DNA of 64,000 nucleotides from Flavobacteriales bacterium CG_4_9_14_3_um_filter_40_17 (GTDB lineage Bacteria > Bacteroidota > Bacteroidia > Flavobacteriales > Flavobacteriaceae): NCBI GenBank assembly GCA_002790195.1, contig PFUR01000012.1, positions 1 to 64,000 of the forward strand. Reading direction: 5' to 3'. Below the pieces are notes generated by a model that worked only from the letters and a program-made list of their open reading frames with translations, had not been told where the DNA came from and did not search any database. Positions 7,708 through 16,638 of this stretch are shown here, piece by piece (positions within the stretch are counted from its first letter, which is position 1; every line of letters starts with the position of its first letter). Both the position numbers and the translations under genes were made by a program.

Positions 7708-7995
7708 TCAGTTTTTTCGATTGGCAGCTTCGTTTAATTCTGCTTCTGCTCCCTCTAACCTGCTTTTTCCTTTTTCGACAAGGCTTACGGCATCTGCTCT
7801 TACGGACTCAAATTTATCTGAAATGCTCTCCATAACTTTATCGAATTTAACACCCAATTCTTCCGCATACGCATTACTTTTTTTGGATATTTTCTTTCGG
7901 GTAGATGACCCTTTGTCGGGTGCAAATAAAATTCCCAAAACTGCACCGGTAGCGACTCCTGCCAACACTCCTAACAATACTTTACCTGAGCTCAT
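7708..7995 (-). CDS. YtxH domain protein
   Basis: The 95-residue protein opens with MSSGKVLLGVLAGVATGAVL, a glycine-rich membrane segment, followed by GILFAPDKGSSTRKKI. This GLLFAPxxGxxTRkki-type join is the hallmark of YtxH domains. The rest is a charged coiled coil (residues 45-95). It is the first gene of the operon ytxH - holin-like - hypothetical - AI-2E permease. The promoter element copy C lies 30-96 bp upstream. YtxH proteins are general-stress proteins in other bacteria; the molecular role is not known. Confidence 0.88.
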   Translation of the reverse strand: MSSGKVLLGVLAGVATGAVLGILFAPDKGSSTRKKISKKSNAYAEELGVKFDKVMESISDKFESVRADAVSLVEKGKSRLEGAEAELNEAANRKN

Positions 7996-8024
7996 GATTA
8001 TATTTTTAGATTAATAATTATGCA

Positions 8025-8091
8025 CAAAGGTGTCACTTGATTCCTCAAAAAGTGTTATGGAATTCTTCAAAAGAGTTACATAGTTCACACA
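8025..8091 (-). promoter_or_regulatory. Shared activator-type promoter element, copy C (ytxH operon)
   Basis: In the gene direction: TGTGTGAA (8091-8084), 6 bp, AACTCTTT (8077-8070), 13 bp, AACACTTT (8056-8049), 20 bp, TTTG (8028-8025) within ACACCTTTGT. Copies A and C also share AAGTGACrC just before the TTTG block. The start codon of the ytxH-like gene is 29 bp past TTTG. It is the head promoter of the four-gene stress operon. Confidence 0.65.
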
Positions 8092-8182
8092 TAGGAAATC
8101 AATCTAAAATCTTTTTTTAAAGTAGTGGGAGATTAAATTACACGACGCATACTTTATTTTCCAAAGCTATGATATATCATTT

Positions 8183-9049
8183 TCACATCCCCAATGTCAC
8201 AAAATCGGTTATCGGGATTTCAAAAGTCTTTCCGGAAATATTCACCTTCATCATGCCAATCAGTTTGAACTTCGCCGACTGCGAGGTTAGCCAAGAAAGT
8301 TTAGAGCTCATCAGTAAATTAAGATGATTGACTTTTACACTTACAGGCAGCTTTGTTTCAGACATCGCTTTTTGCAATAGGGGTTCTTGCAACTGCCAAG
8401 TAGCTATATTTTCATTGCCGGACTCCGGATAAAAACCAAGAGTCATATTCTCCAAAACATAATCGATGGGTAAAGTGTTTTGAATCAAAATTTTCATTTC
8501 AAATTCCGATTCATTTAAACCGGTCATCCTAACTATGGAAAAATTTTCCACAGTGAAAGCCTGATTCGCGTTTAGGCTCCTTCTTACCTCATCTTCAAAA
8601 TAAGATTTGGTGTTTAAACGAATCTCTTGAGCCACTTTGTTGTTAACATACAGTAAAGAAATCCCTATTTTATTGTGACCTCTCAACTCAAAAACTGCGC
8701 TGTCTGCGGCGATGAGCTCGGTGTAAAACGAATGCAGCTTATTCAATGACAAGGCGCACTTTACGGGTAATGCTATAGTGTCATTTGCAGATAAAGATAC
8801 CATTTCACTAATTTTTGCGTTACCCACCCACTGGTTTTTAAAATATACATCGATGGTTGAGGACTTGAGCTTTGTCAGCACTTTGTTCGGGTTAAAAGCT
8901 ACATAATCTAAATCAAATAGCAACAGACTGTCTTGTATGCCCATGATTTTTGCGTTTTTTATACCTATAAACCGGGGTTCTTTTCCACAAGAATGAAAAA
9001 TCCAGCTAACTAATAACAGCAAACCTAAAATACTGATGAATTTTCGCAT
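8183..9049 (-). CDS. LEA type-2-like lipoprotein
   Basis: The 288-residue protein has a lipoprotein signal (MRKFISILGLLLLVSWIF, then Cys21 in FHSCGKE). Two similar beta-rich halves follow. Phrases such as LLLFDLDYVAFNPNKVLTKL and NSLPIDY-like QNTLPIDYVLENMTLGF recall LEA_2/WHy domains, which have the pattern of conserved NPN followed by polar strands. It ends the operon M48 protease - FHA/ABC transporter - this gene, with gaps of 0 and 7 bp, so it may be an envelope component of that transporter. The LEA assignment is moderate. Confidence 0.65.
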   Translation of the reverse strand: MRKFISILGLLLLVSWIFHSCGKEPRFIGIKNAKIMGIQDSLLLFDLDYVAFNPNKVLTKLKSSTIDVYFKNQWVGNAKISEMVSLSANDTIALPVKCALSLNKLHSFYTELIAADSAVFELRGHNKIGISLLYVNNKVAQEIRLNTKSYFEDEVRRSLNANQAFTVENFSIVRMTGLNESEFEMKILIQNTLPIDYVLENMTLGFYPESGNENIATWQLQEPLLQKAMSETKLPVSVKVNHLNLLMSSKLSWLTSQSAKFKLIGMMKVNISGKTFEIPITDFVTLGM

Positions 9050-9056
9050 ATATTTT

Positions 9057-11393
9057 TTATAAACTGTCTTTCTTTTTTAATAAAAAGACGATGAGTACAT
9101 AAAACAGTATATTTAAGCCGAATATGGCCAACAAATTGGCATCCATGCTGTTGAAAAAGTCGCCAACAATCTTTCCTTCTTCTATGAGCTTGGCGTTATA
9201 CAAATCAAGACTTTCCATCGCTCCCACAGCCATCGTTGTGTCTTCTCCGTTTATGGGTAGCATCGTAAGCAAGCTTTTGATACTTTCTCCCTCCTCGGCT
9301 TTGTGGCAACTGTCTTGTATACGTGCCAAACCCTCTGTGCCCCAGCGTCCCAAAGTGAAAAAACTCACCAGCTCAATGGGTAATTTATCTATTTTAGTCA
9401 TGACACCTGCCAACATAATTTGTGGCATCAAAGCAATGGGAACTACCGTCATTACTTTCTCTGTGGTGCTAAACCAAGATGACAAAAACAAACCCGTGAG
9501 CGTTGCTGAAGCTGACACCCAAAACATAAACATCCAAGAAGGCAGAAAACCTCGGAGGTAAATATCTTCAAAATCAGCTGTCGCTTGCCATTTAAAATTC
9601 AGATACACTATGGTCGTGAAAACCAGCGTTTGTATGAGCGCAATCAGGGAAAGTACCAACCATTTTGAAAATATATAAGTATGAAGATTCAGGTTAAACA
9701 TGCGCTCTCTTTTATAAACAGACAATTCACCCACAATCTCTTTGGCGGCGTTGCTCACACCAAACCAAATGGCAGAAATGGCCACCAAAAACAGAACACC
9801 CAATTGAAATTGCTTAAACACCAAACAAACCAGACAAGCAATAATAATGGGCTGTGCGAGCAACAACAAAAGGTTTTCTCGGTCATTCAGTTTTATTTTA
9901 AAATAACGGTTGGTCAACCAAAACAGTTGTAGCACGAGCGAATCGGGTTTATCTCGCTTTAAATCTGAGGTTTGACTTTTTTCAAAAATTTGATTGGAAG
10001 GTTTCTGGTATTTAGTTATTACCTGTTCAATATTGCTCATCTGCGAATACACTTCTACAATATTTTTGGCACCAAAGTGCTGAGTAAGCTTGGTCGCATC
10101 TCCTTTGTACACAAGATGCCCCTGCACTCCCAAAAAGATTACTTGATCTACATAATTCAAATCTTCCGGTTTGTGCGTCACCATAATGATGGTTGTTCCC
10201 CGCTTAGAAAGCTCACAAAGGCTTAGTAAAAAACTTTCAATGGTTTCCGGATCTAAGGGCGAAGTGGGTTCGTCTAAAAAAAGTATGGTCGGGTCTGTGA
10301 GCAACTCAACGGCTATAGAAACCCTTTTGCGTTGCCCGCCGGATAAACTGCCTACTTTTACTTTTCTGATGTTGGTATTGGCATCTTGATCCAACTTGAG
10401 GTCTTTGATGACTTTATTGATGCGGTTGTCAATTTCTGTATCTGTGGTATCGTCCGGTAAGCGAAGCTTGGCTGCTAGGTAAAGGGTTTTGTAGACTGAG
10501 AGCTCTCTGTGAATAATGTCATCTTGCGGTACATAACCAATTTTCTTTTTCACCAAGTGAAAATTTTTCACTAATGAAAGCCCATGGATCAATACCTCGC
10601 CGGATGTGGCCGGATTGTCGCCGTTCAAGCACTTCAAAAGGGTTGATTTTCCACAACCTGAAGGCCCCATCAAGGCAACAAAAGAAGACTTTTCCACATC
10701 AACAGTCAAGGTTTGTAAGCCTATTTTTCCGTTGGGATATTTCTTTTGAATACCCACAGCACTGATAGACGCACTTGTTTCGCGCAAATCGGTAACACCC
10801 TCTTGCAAATGAATGCGAAAAAAAGAAATGGTGATGCTGTCTGTTTCTTTTATCTTCGTTTTGGAGCGTATTTCCAATCCGTTTACAAAAGTTTTGTTTA
10901 CCGACCCTGAATCTTCTATCCAAAAACAATTGTTTTCATAGGATAGTACGGCGTGTTTCCTAGAGACAGTCGGGTCGTTGAGTAGGAGTTGATTTTCGGT
11001 AGCGCGTCCTATGTGTATCTTGCCGCGCTCCAGAAGTTGCGCATAGAGGGAAAATTTTGGAGATTTTATATTTTTTTTTTCGTTAAATGCTTGCTGTTCA
11101 TTCGGATCGTGAAGTACAAATTCAAATGATGAAATGGATACTTTGTTGCCACTTTTAAGCAAAACCCAAACCTGAGGTTCGATTTTTTTACCATCGACAA
11201 AAGTGCCATTGGAACTCCCCAAATCTTTCACGCTGATTTCAGCGGATGCAGCATCCCATTTGAATGTGGCATGTGAACGAGAAACCGCCGTGTCATTTAA
11301 TTCTATGTCGGCACCAAAGCCTTTTCTCCCTATGTGCCAAACTTGTTTTTCGGTAAAATCTATGGGTTGATTTTCAAATAGAAGTTGAAGCAT
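9057..11393 (-). CDS. FHA-FHA-ABC ATPase fused to ABC-2 membrane domain
   Basis: The 778-residue protein joins two FHA domains (about 1-90, GRKGFGADIELNDTAVSRSH and SSNGTF; about 120-195, GRATENQLLLNDPTVSRKH) to an ABC ATPase (about 210-440) and an ABC-2 type permease (about 510-778, six or seven membrane segments). Walker A is GPSGCGKST, the signature is LSGGQRKR and Walker B is ILFLDEPTSPLD. This is the ABCG-like half-transporter plan. FHA domains bind phosphothreonine, so the Ser/Thr kinase encoded nearby (12396) is a plausible regulator. In the second FHA domain the usual Asn-Gly-Thr is Asn-Lys-Thr. The substrate is unknown. The gene begins directly after the M48 stop codon. Confidence 0.92.
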   Translation of the reverse strand: MLQLLFENQPIDFTEKQVWHIGRKGFGADIELNDTAVSRSHATFKWDAASAEISVKDLGSSNGTFVDGKKIEPQVWVLLKSGNKVSISSFEFVLHDPNEQQAFNEKKNIKSPKFSLYAQLLERGKIHIGRATENQLLLNDPTVSRKHAVLSYENNCFWIEDSGSVNKTFVNGLEIRSKTKIKETDSITISFFRIHLQEGVTDLRETSASISAVGIQKKYPNGKIGLQTLTVDVEKSSFVALMGPSGCGKSTLLKCLNGDNPATSGEVLIHGLSLVKNFHLVKKKIGYVPQDDIIHRELSVYKTLYLAAKLRLPDDTTDTEIDNRINKVIKDLKLDQDANTNIRKVKVGSLSGGQRKRVSIAVELLTDPTILFLDEPTSPLDPETIESFLLSLCELSKRGTTIIMVTHKPEDLNYVDQVIFLGVQGHLVYKGDATKLTQHFGAKNIVEVYSQMSNIEQVITKYQKPSNQIFEKSQTSDLKRDKPDSLVLQLFWLTNRYFKIKLNDRENLLLLLAQPIIIACLVCLVFKQFQLGVLFLVAISAIWFGVSNAAKEIVGELSVYKRERMFNLNLHTYIFSKWLVLSLIALIQTLVFTTIVYLNFKWQATADFEDIYLRGFLPSWMFMFWVSASATLTGLFLSSWFSTTEKVMTVVPIALMPQIMLAGVMTKIDKLPIELVSFFTLGRWGTEGLARIQDSCHKAEEGESIKSLLTMLPINGEDTTMAVGAMESLDLYNAKLIEEGKIVGDFFNSMDANLLAIFGLNILFYVLIVFLLKKKDSL

Positions 11394-12227
11394 TTATCCT
11401 TGGTTTATGATATAATCCTTGATACAATTTTCACGGTCTGATGCAAAAGGGTGTGTAGAAGCCAACTTATTGAGCAAAGTTTTGTTTTCGTTTCTGGCCA
11501 GTTTTCTAAAAAAATCGGTAAAACGGTACTTGTCATATCCGGCTTTCAGCGCAATTTCAAACCCGAGTTCGTCTGATTCGTATTCGTCTATTTGATCGAA
11601 AGGAGCCGACAGTACGCCATTGGTATTTAGCGCAATGTTTGTAAAATTTTCTAGACCCGACATATTGAGCAAATCTGAGGTAATCGTCATTTTGGTAATT
11701 TTTCTTCTAGAATGACCGTAACTTATATGGGCAATTTCATGACCTATAATAAAAGCTAATTCGTCATAAGTATCAACAAAACTCAGCAAGCCCTCTGTAA
11801 CATACAAATAGCCGCCTATCGTAGCAAAAGCATTTACTTGATTGGATATTAATACACTTATAGTAAAATTAAAGTCCGGATTGTTGAGGCCTTGACTTAA
11901 TTTATTCAACATATTTTGCAAGGTTGGCAATAGAGCATGTGTTGAGTTTATCTCTCCGTTCAAAACCCTTCTTTGGTAAATTTGATAACCAATATCTCCC
12001 ATTTTTTTTCCGGAAATAGACAAAGCGGCATCCAGACCTGCATTTTCTGCTTGCTTGGCAAAATACGTATAACTGTCCATATAATGCCCGCAACCTAAGA
12101 TAGCGGTACTTTTGTCAAATTCTTTTTTATGGTTGTCAAAGATTTCTTGCATCTTGGCATCGGATACTTGCCCTATAACTTGGGTGCAAAACAACAATGC
12201 AAAAAAATAGGTGAAAATGAATTTCAT
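11394..12227 (-). CDS. M48 family metalloprotease, secreted
   Basis: The 277-residue protein has a signal peptide (MKFIFTYFFALLFCTQVIGQ). The zinc site is HEIAH (His163, Glu164, His167, in IGHEIAHISYGH), with the downstream Glu in YESDELGFEIA as third ligand. This is the M48 peptidase plan without membrane helices, as in the periplasmic BepA/LoiP group. It is the first gene of an operon with the FHA/ABC transporter and the LEA lipoprotein, and is divergent from the Ser/Thr kinase gene. A NarL-type palindrome lies in the shared intergenic region. It is probably a periplasmic quality-control protease. Confidence 0.9.
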   Translation of the reverse strand: MKFIFTYFFALLFCTQVIGQVSDAKMQEIFDNHKKEFDKSTAILGCGHYMDSYTYFAKQAENAGLDAALSISGKKMGDIGYQIYQRRVLNGEINSTHALLPTLQNMLNKLSQGLNNPDFNFTISVLISNQVNAFATIGGYLYVTEGLLSFVDTYDELAFIIGHEIAHISYGHSRRKITKMTITSDLLNMSGLENFTNIALNTNGVLSAPFDQIDEYESDELGFEIALKAGYDKYRFTDFFRKLARNENKTLLNKLASTHPFASDRENCIKDYIINQG

Positions 12228-12312
12228 AGTTAGTTAGTTTTATGTGTTAAATCTATTACAAAAAAATGCTCATTTTGAAAATGTAAATTTCGAAAAATGA
12301 AATTGTCAAAAA

Positions 12313-12360
12313 AATACCTAAATGTTGGTATTTTATTAGTTTAAATTTTTAATAATTTTA
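12313..12360 (+). promoter_or_regulatory. NarL-type palindrome and -7 box of the Ser/Thr kinase operon
   Basis: The operator AATACCTAAATGTTGGTATT (12313-12332) reads as a 7-2-7 palindrome TACCTAA-AT-GTTGGTA, the form known for NarL/FixJ-family regulators. Exactly 20 bp after it is TAATTTTA (12353-12360), one mismatch from TAnnTTTG, and the kinase start codon follows 35 bp later. The same operator and 20-bp distance occur at 22433-22480 and, in mirror, at 22405-22452. Effect on the divergent M48 gene is unclear: no good -7 box is at the mirrored distance. Confidence 0.6.
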
Positions 12361-12395
12361 ATCCCTGTAGCATAAACTAAACAAAACTGCCAAGT

Positions 12396-15047
12396 ATGAA
12401 ACAGGAAGAATTTCTCAAGCGTTATGAATTTAACATTCGAACCGATAAAGTAGGAGGAGGTAGTTTCGGCACCGTTTACAAGGCATACGATACCGTATTG
12501 GACAGAAATGTTGCTATCAAAATTTCGGAAGTGAAACGCCTTGGCAACAAGGAGTTTTCTCTCAGAGAGGAATTTGAAGCCATTTCCAATTTGCCGCCGC
12601 ACGTCAACATAGCCCATTACGAAAAGGTATTTACTTTCGAGTCTTTTCAGGGTGTTTTTGACTATGCTTTGATGCAGTATTATCAAGAAGGAAATTTAAC
12701 CGAGTTTATTAGAAACCACCCCAACCTAAATTTTGAGCAGAGAGAAGACATTGCACTACAGTTGTTGAATGGCATTGCGCACCTCCACAAGCACAAAGTT
12801 GTTCACCGCGATTTAAAGCCCGGAAACATACTTGTTGTCATCAGAAAAAACGGTCAAATCGTTCCAAAGATAACCGATTTTGGCCTTTCTAAACAGGCTG
12901 AGGACGGACAAGGTTCACGTTTTCAAAACAGCTTTGCCGGTGGCACCATACAGTACAGTTCGCCCGAGCAAATTAAAGGAGAGCCTTTAAAACTCAATAC
13001 AGATTTGTGGAGTTTCGGGGTCATTGCCTATGAAATTTTCACAAGTCTAAAACTCTTCAATGTCAACGGAATAAGCTCGGCTAGCATCGAATGGCAAAAT
13101 CAAATCACGCAACATATACTCAAAGAAAACATTGAAGAAAAAATTAAAGTTCTGCCTAAAAATTGGCAAGTAACTCTTCTATTATGTCTGCAACGCGATT
13201 TGAGCAACAGGGTACAAAACACAGATGAGATTTTAAAAAGTCTCGGCAAAGAATCAGCTACAGTAGTTCAAGAACCGGCAACCCGTGTGACTCCAACTTA
13301 TGAGGCAACACAGGTTCGTCAGGTAGATACAGAATCTGCCCCAACGCAAGTTTCTTCACCAAAAGCAATTACCAAAAAAACAAATCCCTCTAAAAATCAT
13401 GCTTTTAAGTATGTTACTTTTGGGCTATTGGGCGTCGCCGCAGTGGCAGCCGGAATAATCTTCTTTCCTTTGGACAAAATAGAAAATCCTGATGAATCTG
13501 CAAATGAAAGCCCTGTGCTTTATTTTGAAAAAGACTTAATGGGTTACAAGAAAGGAGACAGTATTGTCATAAAACCCAAATTTATTTCAGCCGGTGCTTT
13601 TACAGATGGAAAAGCCTATGTGGTGGATCAGGACAGTTCATACTACATTAATGAAAAAGGAGATTGGTTGGCTTCTGTACAACAATTAAAAAATGACACT
13701 TCAAAAAATGACAAACCTTCTTCAAATGGTTTGACAAATAATCAAGCAGATGAAAATCAACCTTTAATAAATAAGACAGATAATCAAAATAAGATTCCCA
13801 AAAAAGAAGAGCAACCATCCAATACTAAAAACGCAAGTAACAGCAATTATGAGTTAGGCAAAAAACTTTATGACGAAAACAATTATAAAGATGCCTTTCC
13901 CTTGCTGATGCCATCAGCCAAAAGTGGTATGGCAGATGCTCAACACCGTGTAGGCTATATTTATCATTATGGATTGGGGGGGCAAGTCCAAAATTACTCA
14001 GAAGCCAAATATTGGTATGAGCAAGCAGCCAAACAGAATTTGGCTGTCTCCATGAACAACTTAGGTATTATGTACGAAAAAGGAAATGGAGTCGTTAAAA
14101 ATTCAAATCAAGCGATTGCATGGTACACAAAAGCAGCCGATTTAGGCAACGCTCTTTCTATGAGAAATTTAGGATTGACGTACAGAGATGGCAAAGGTGT
14201 TGAAAAAAATTACAGCAAAGCTAAAGAGTGGTTTGAAAAAGCTGCCGCCAAAGGTGATGGGGAGGCTATGACCAACCTTGGTTACCTCTACCACAATGGC
14301 TATGGAGTTGATAAAGACTACACAAAAGCCAAAACTTGGTATGAGAAGGCAGCCGACAAGGGAAGTTCTTGGGCAATGCGGAATTTAGGTTTGTTGTTTG
14401 ACGATGGCTCAGGTGTTCCGTACAACTGGGCAGAGGCTGTGAAATGGTATCGAAAAGCATCAGAAAAAGGTGAAAGTATGGCTACCAGACGTCTGGGCGA
14501 GTTTTATCTCTTTGGCGCAGGAGGCGTGCCTAAAGATGTCGCTTATGCCAAGCAGCTTTTTCAAAAGGCTGCAAACGACGGTGACCAAATCGCCAAAGAA
14601 CACTTATTGGTATTGAGTGATATTGAAAAAAAGAACTATTTCAGACCGATAGACTCTCAACTGGGCAATAGTTTATTTTTAACCGTTAGTGAGTTGAACC
14701 AAGAAATGGCTCTCTTTCCAGCCTTGGTTGAACAACACGACAACTCGTGGGTTTTTGACGTGAGTTATTCTTTAGGAAAGTCTAAAAGTGCGAGGATTTG
14801 GCCTAATGATGCAGATATAAACTATGAGGATGAAATCAGTTTCACCAATTACACATCGTCTCCGCTTTTTACGCAAAGCTCCGGTTCTCATTCGTCTGGC
14901 GTAAACATCAAAGGAGGTAGTTATGGCCAACGCACCATCGGATATATTTACTACAGAGCTTATTTCTACAACGACGTAAATGGAAGCGTTTTTGACGAAA
15001 AAGTGGTGATAAAAATTCCTTTTGCCGTATGCTGGTTGCCAAGATAG
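12396..15047 (+). CDS. Ser/Thr protein kinase, membrane-anchored, with Sel1 repeats
   Basis: This 883-residue protein starts with a Hanks-type kinase (about 10-285): Gly loop GGGSFGTVYKA, Lys42 in VAIKIS, catalytic Asp139 in VVHRDLKPGNIL, TDFGLSK, and a YSSPEQ activation segment. A Thr/Pro-rich linker and one membrane segment (about 335-357, FGLLGVAAVAAGIIFF) follow. Outside are one WG-like repeat (about 375-430), a Ser/Asn-rich stretch, six Sel1/TPR-like repeats (about 500-735) and an unassigned beta-rich C-terminal domain of about 140 residues. All kinase residues are intact. The PP2C gene starts 12 bp downstream, a classic kinase-phosphatase pair. Likely targets are the FHA protein and neighbours. 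Confidence 0.93.
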   Translation: MKQEEFLKRYEFNIRTDKVGGGSFGTVYKAYDTVLDRNVAIKISEVKRLGNKEFSLREEFEAISNLPPHVNIAHYEKVFTFESFQGVFDYALMQYYQEGNLTEFIRNHPNLNFEQREDIALQLLNGIAHLHKHKVVHRDLKPGNILVVIRKNGQIVPKITDFGLSKQAEDGQGSRFQNSFAGGTIQYSSPEQIKGEPLKLNTDLWSFGVIAYEIFTSLKLFNVNGISSASIEWQNQITQHILKENIEEKIKVLPKNWQVTLLLCLQRDLSNRVQNTDEILKSLGKESATVVQEPATRVTPTYEATQVRQVDTESAPTQVSSPKAITKKTNPSKNHAFKYVTFGLLGVAAVAAGIIFFPLDKIENPDESANESPVLYFEKDLMGYKKGDSIVIKPKFISAGAFTDGKAYVVDQDSSYYINEKGDWLASVQQLKNDTSKNDKPSSNGLTNNQADENQPLINKTDNQNKIPKKEEQPSNTKNASNSNYELGKKLYDENNYKDAFPLLMPSAKSGMADAQHRVGYIYHYGLGGQVQNYSEAKYWYEQAAKQNLAVSMNNLGIMYEKGNGVVKNSNQAIAWYTKAADLGNALSMRNLGLTYRDGKGVEKNYSKAKEWFEKAAAKGDGEAMTNLGYLYHNGYGVDKDYTKAKTWYEKAADKGSSWAMRNLGLLFDDGSGVPYNWAEAVKWYRKASEKGESMATRRLGEFYLFGAGGVPKDVAYAKQLFQKAANDGDQIAKEHLLVLSDIEKKNYFRPIDSQLGNSLFLTVSELNQEMALFPALVEQHDNSWVFDVSYSLGKSKSARIWPNDADINYEDEISFTNYTSSPLFTQSSGSHSSGVNIKGGSYGQRTIGYIYYRAYFYNDVNGSVFDEKVVIKIPFAVCWLPR

Positions 15048-15059
15048 ATTCTATTAAAC

Positions 15060-15899
15060 ATGAAGGTTTTTAAACATCACCACATCGGCAAGCGTTCCTA
15101 TCAAGAAGACACCTTTGGTCATCATCAAAATGCGTTTGTCGTCTGTGACGGTGTGGGTGGACATGGCAATGGCGATCTGGCCAGTCAAACCATTTTAGAC
15201 TTTGTGCTTACGGAATCCTTAGAAAAGACATTTGAAAGCACTCAAGACATCTCCGCTTTGATTGAAAATGCTAATCTGAGGCTCAACGAACTTTTAATGG
15301 AGCATCCTGAAAAAGAAGGTATGGGCACCACATTGGCAGGAATTTTCAAAATAGAGAACCAATGGTTTTCAGCACATATAGGCGATAGTAGGGTTTATAT
15401 AATCAGACCTCAAGAGAAAATCTTTTGGCACACTTGGGATCATTCTTTTGTAGCCAACCTAGTTAAAATGGGAGAAATAAGTCGCGAAACCGCTCGGAAT
15501 CATCCGCGTTCCAATGAAATCCAAAAAGCCATACTCGCCAATGCGTCCGGAAATATCACAAAACCGGAAATACATTCGTTGGGCTATTTAAAAACCGGAG
15601 ATCTGATACTTATTTGTTCAGATGGCTTGGCCGAGGCGTGGAGTGACAAAGCGCTTATTGCTTTGCTCTGTGACACATCGGTAAGCACTCCAGAAAAAGC
15701 ATACACGATGTTTAATCAAAGTAGTACACATGCTGCAGACAATAATACGGCTTATTTGCTTGAAGTAGAACCCGGCGATGTGATTTCGGCAGAAAAAAAC
15801 CAACCCGACATGTGCTGGCAACCTCTTGATTCGTTAACAACGGTCAATCATAGCCTGCCTATGTTGGATAAGAAAAAACCGTGGTGGAAGTGGTTTTGA
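15060..15899 (+). CDS. PP2C family protein Ser/Thr phosphatase
   Basis: The 279-residue soluble protein has the PP2C metal and phosphate motifs in order: FVVCDGVGGHGNGDLAS, GMGTTLAGIF, HIGDSRVYII, LILICSDGLAE and a final DNNTAYLLEV. The conserved Asp residues that bind Mn/Mg are present. The C-terminus has about 35 extra residues. It follows the Ser/Thr kinase gene by 12 bp on the same strand, so it most likely reverses that kinase's marks. It is convergent with the next gene. Confidence 0.93.
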   Translation: MKVFKHHHIGKRSYQEDTFGHHQNAFVVCDGVGGHGNGDLASQTILDFVLTESLEKTFESTQDISALIENANLRLNELLMEHPEKEGMGTTLAGIFKIENQWFSAHIGDSRVYIIRPQEKIFWHTWDHSFVANLVKMGEISRETARNHPRSNEIQKAILANASGNITKPEIHSLGYLKTGDLILICSDGLAEAWSDKALIALLCDTSVSTPEKAYTMFNQSSTHAADNNTAYLLEVEPGDVISAEKNQPDMCWQPLDSLTTVNHSLPMLDKKKPWWKWF

Positions 15900-15927
15900 A
15901 AGTACTGCAAGCTGTTAAAAATAAAAA

Positions 15928-16635
15928 TCAATCGGCCATAAGAAGTCCCTCGGTGTTTTCGAGCAAAGGCATCAATTTGGTGTAGCCCAAAAGACCGTCC
16001 TCTGTTACTATTTGATAAATAAATTCAATATTTTCGTTCTCAGTTTCCCAAAGCGTAGCGGTAAGCACTGTGATGTTCGATTCTGGCTTAATCCAGATAA
16101 AAGGTTCTAAATTATTGAGGTCGTTAAAAAGCTGAAAAGAATTTTTAACTTTTACGTTTACACCCACAAAATACTCATTCTTGTGCGGGAATTTTCCAAG
16201 ACTTAAAATGTCATTATTCAGAAAATAGACATCTCTTCTACTCCAAAATCCTTCTCCGTTATCTGTAAAAAGAGTCTCGTCTCCATTTACGGTAATCCAA
16301 CCTTCCAAATGCCCTAAAAGGCGCAAGCGGTTATCTTGATATCTAAAAATTTCATATTCATAATCATCGCTGGGTCCTGAGGTGAATACGGTAATTTCTT
16401 TAAACTGGTCTGTGGTGTCGATGTCTATGATATTGAAACCTTCCATACCAAAGGCCACTTTTTCAGTCAAATCGTTTATCTGCAACGTGTATTTGTAATT
16501 CTCGTTTTCAACCAATTGTATATTTTCGGGAATGCCATCGCCATCCAAGTCTTTCACCGCCTTAAACAAGGCTTCTTCTTGAGCGTAACTTTGCAAGTTC
16601 ATTAGAACTAAAAAAAGGGGAGCGAATCGTTTCAT
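15928..16635 (-). CDS. Secreted hypothetical protein with DxDxDG-like site
   Basis: The 235-residue protein has a signal peptide (MKRFAPLFLVLMNLQSYAQ). Mature residues begin with VKDLDGDGIPENI, an FG-GAP/VCBS-like calcium loop, then beta-strand-rich sequence with many acidic residues (for example ITVFTSGPSDDYEYEIFRY). No catalytic motif is recognised. It is the last gene of a minus-strand series that starts at 22373 and is controlled, by inference, from the operator at 22433. The upstream zinc-ribbon gene ends 3 bp before it. Confidence 0.7.
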   Translation of the reverse strand: MKRFAPLFLVLMNLQSYAQEEALFKAVKDLDGDGIPENIQLVENENYKYTLQINDLTEKVAFGMEGFNIIDIDTTDQFKEITVFTSGPSDDYEYEIFRYQDNRLRLLGHLEGWITVNGDETLFTDNGEGFWSRRDVYFLNNDILSLGKFPHKNEYFVGVNVKVKNSFQLFNDLNNLEPFIWIKPESNITVLTATLWETENENIEFIYQIVTEDGLLGYTKLMPLLENTEGLLMAD

Positions 16636-16638
16636 GTT

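Noticed and set aside
8169-8180. Perfect palindrome ATGATATATCAT after the LEA-like gene
   Set aside because: It is short, A/T-only in its centre, has no partner elsewhere, and lies at a gene end. Such words are expected by chance in A/T-rich gaps.
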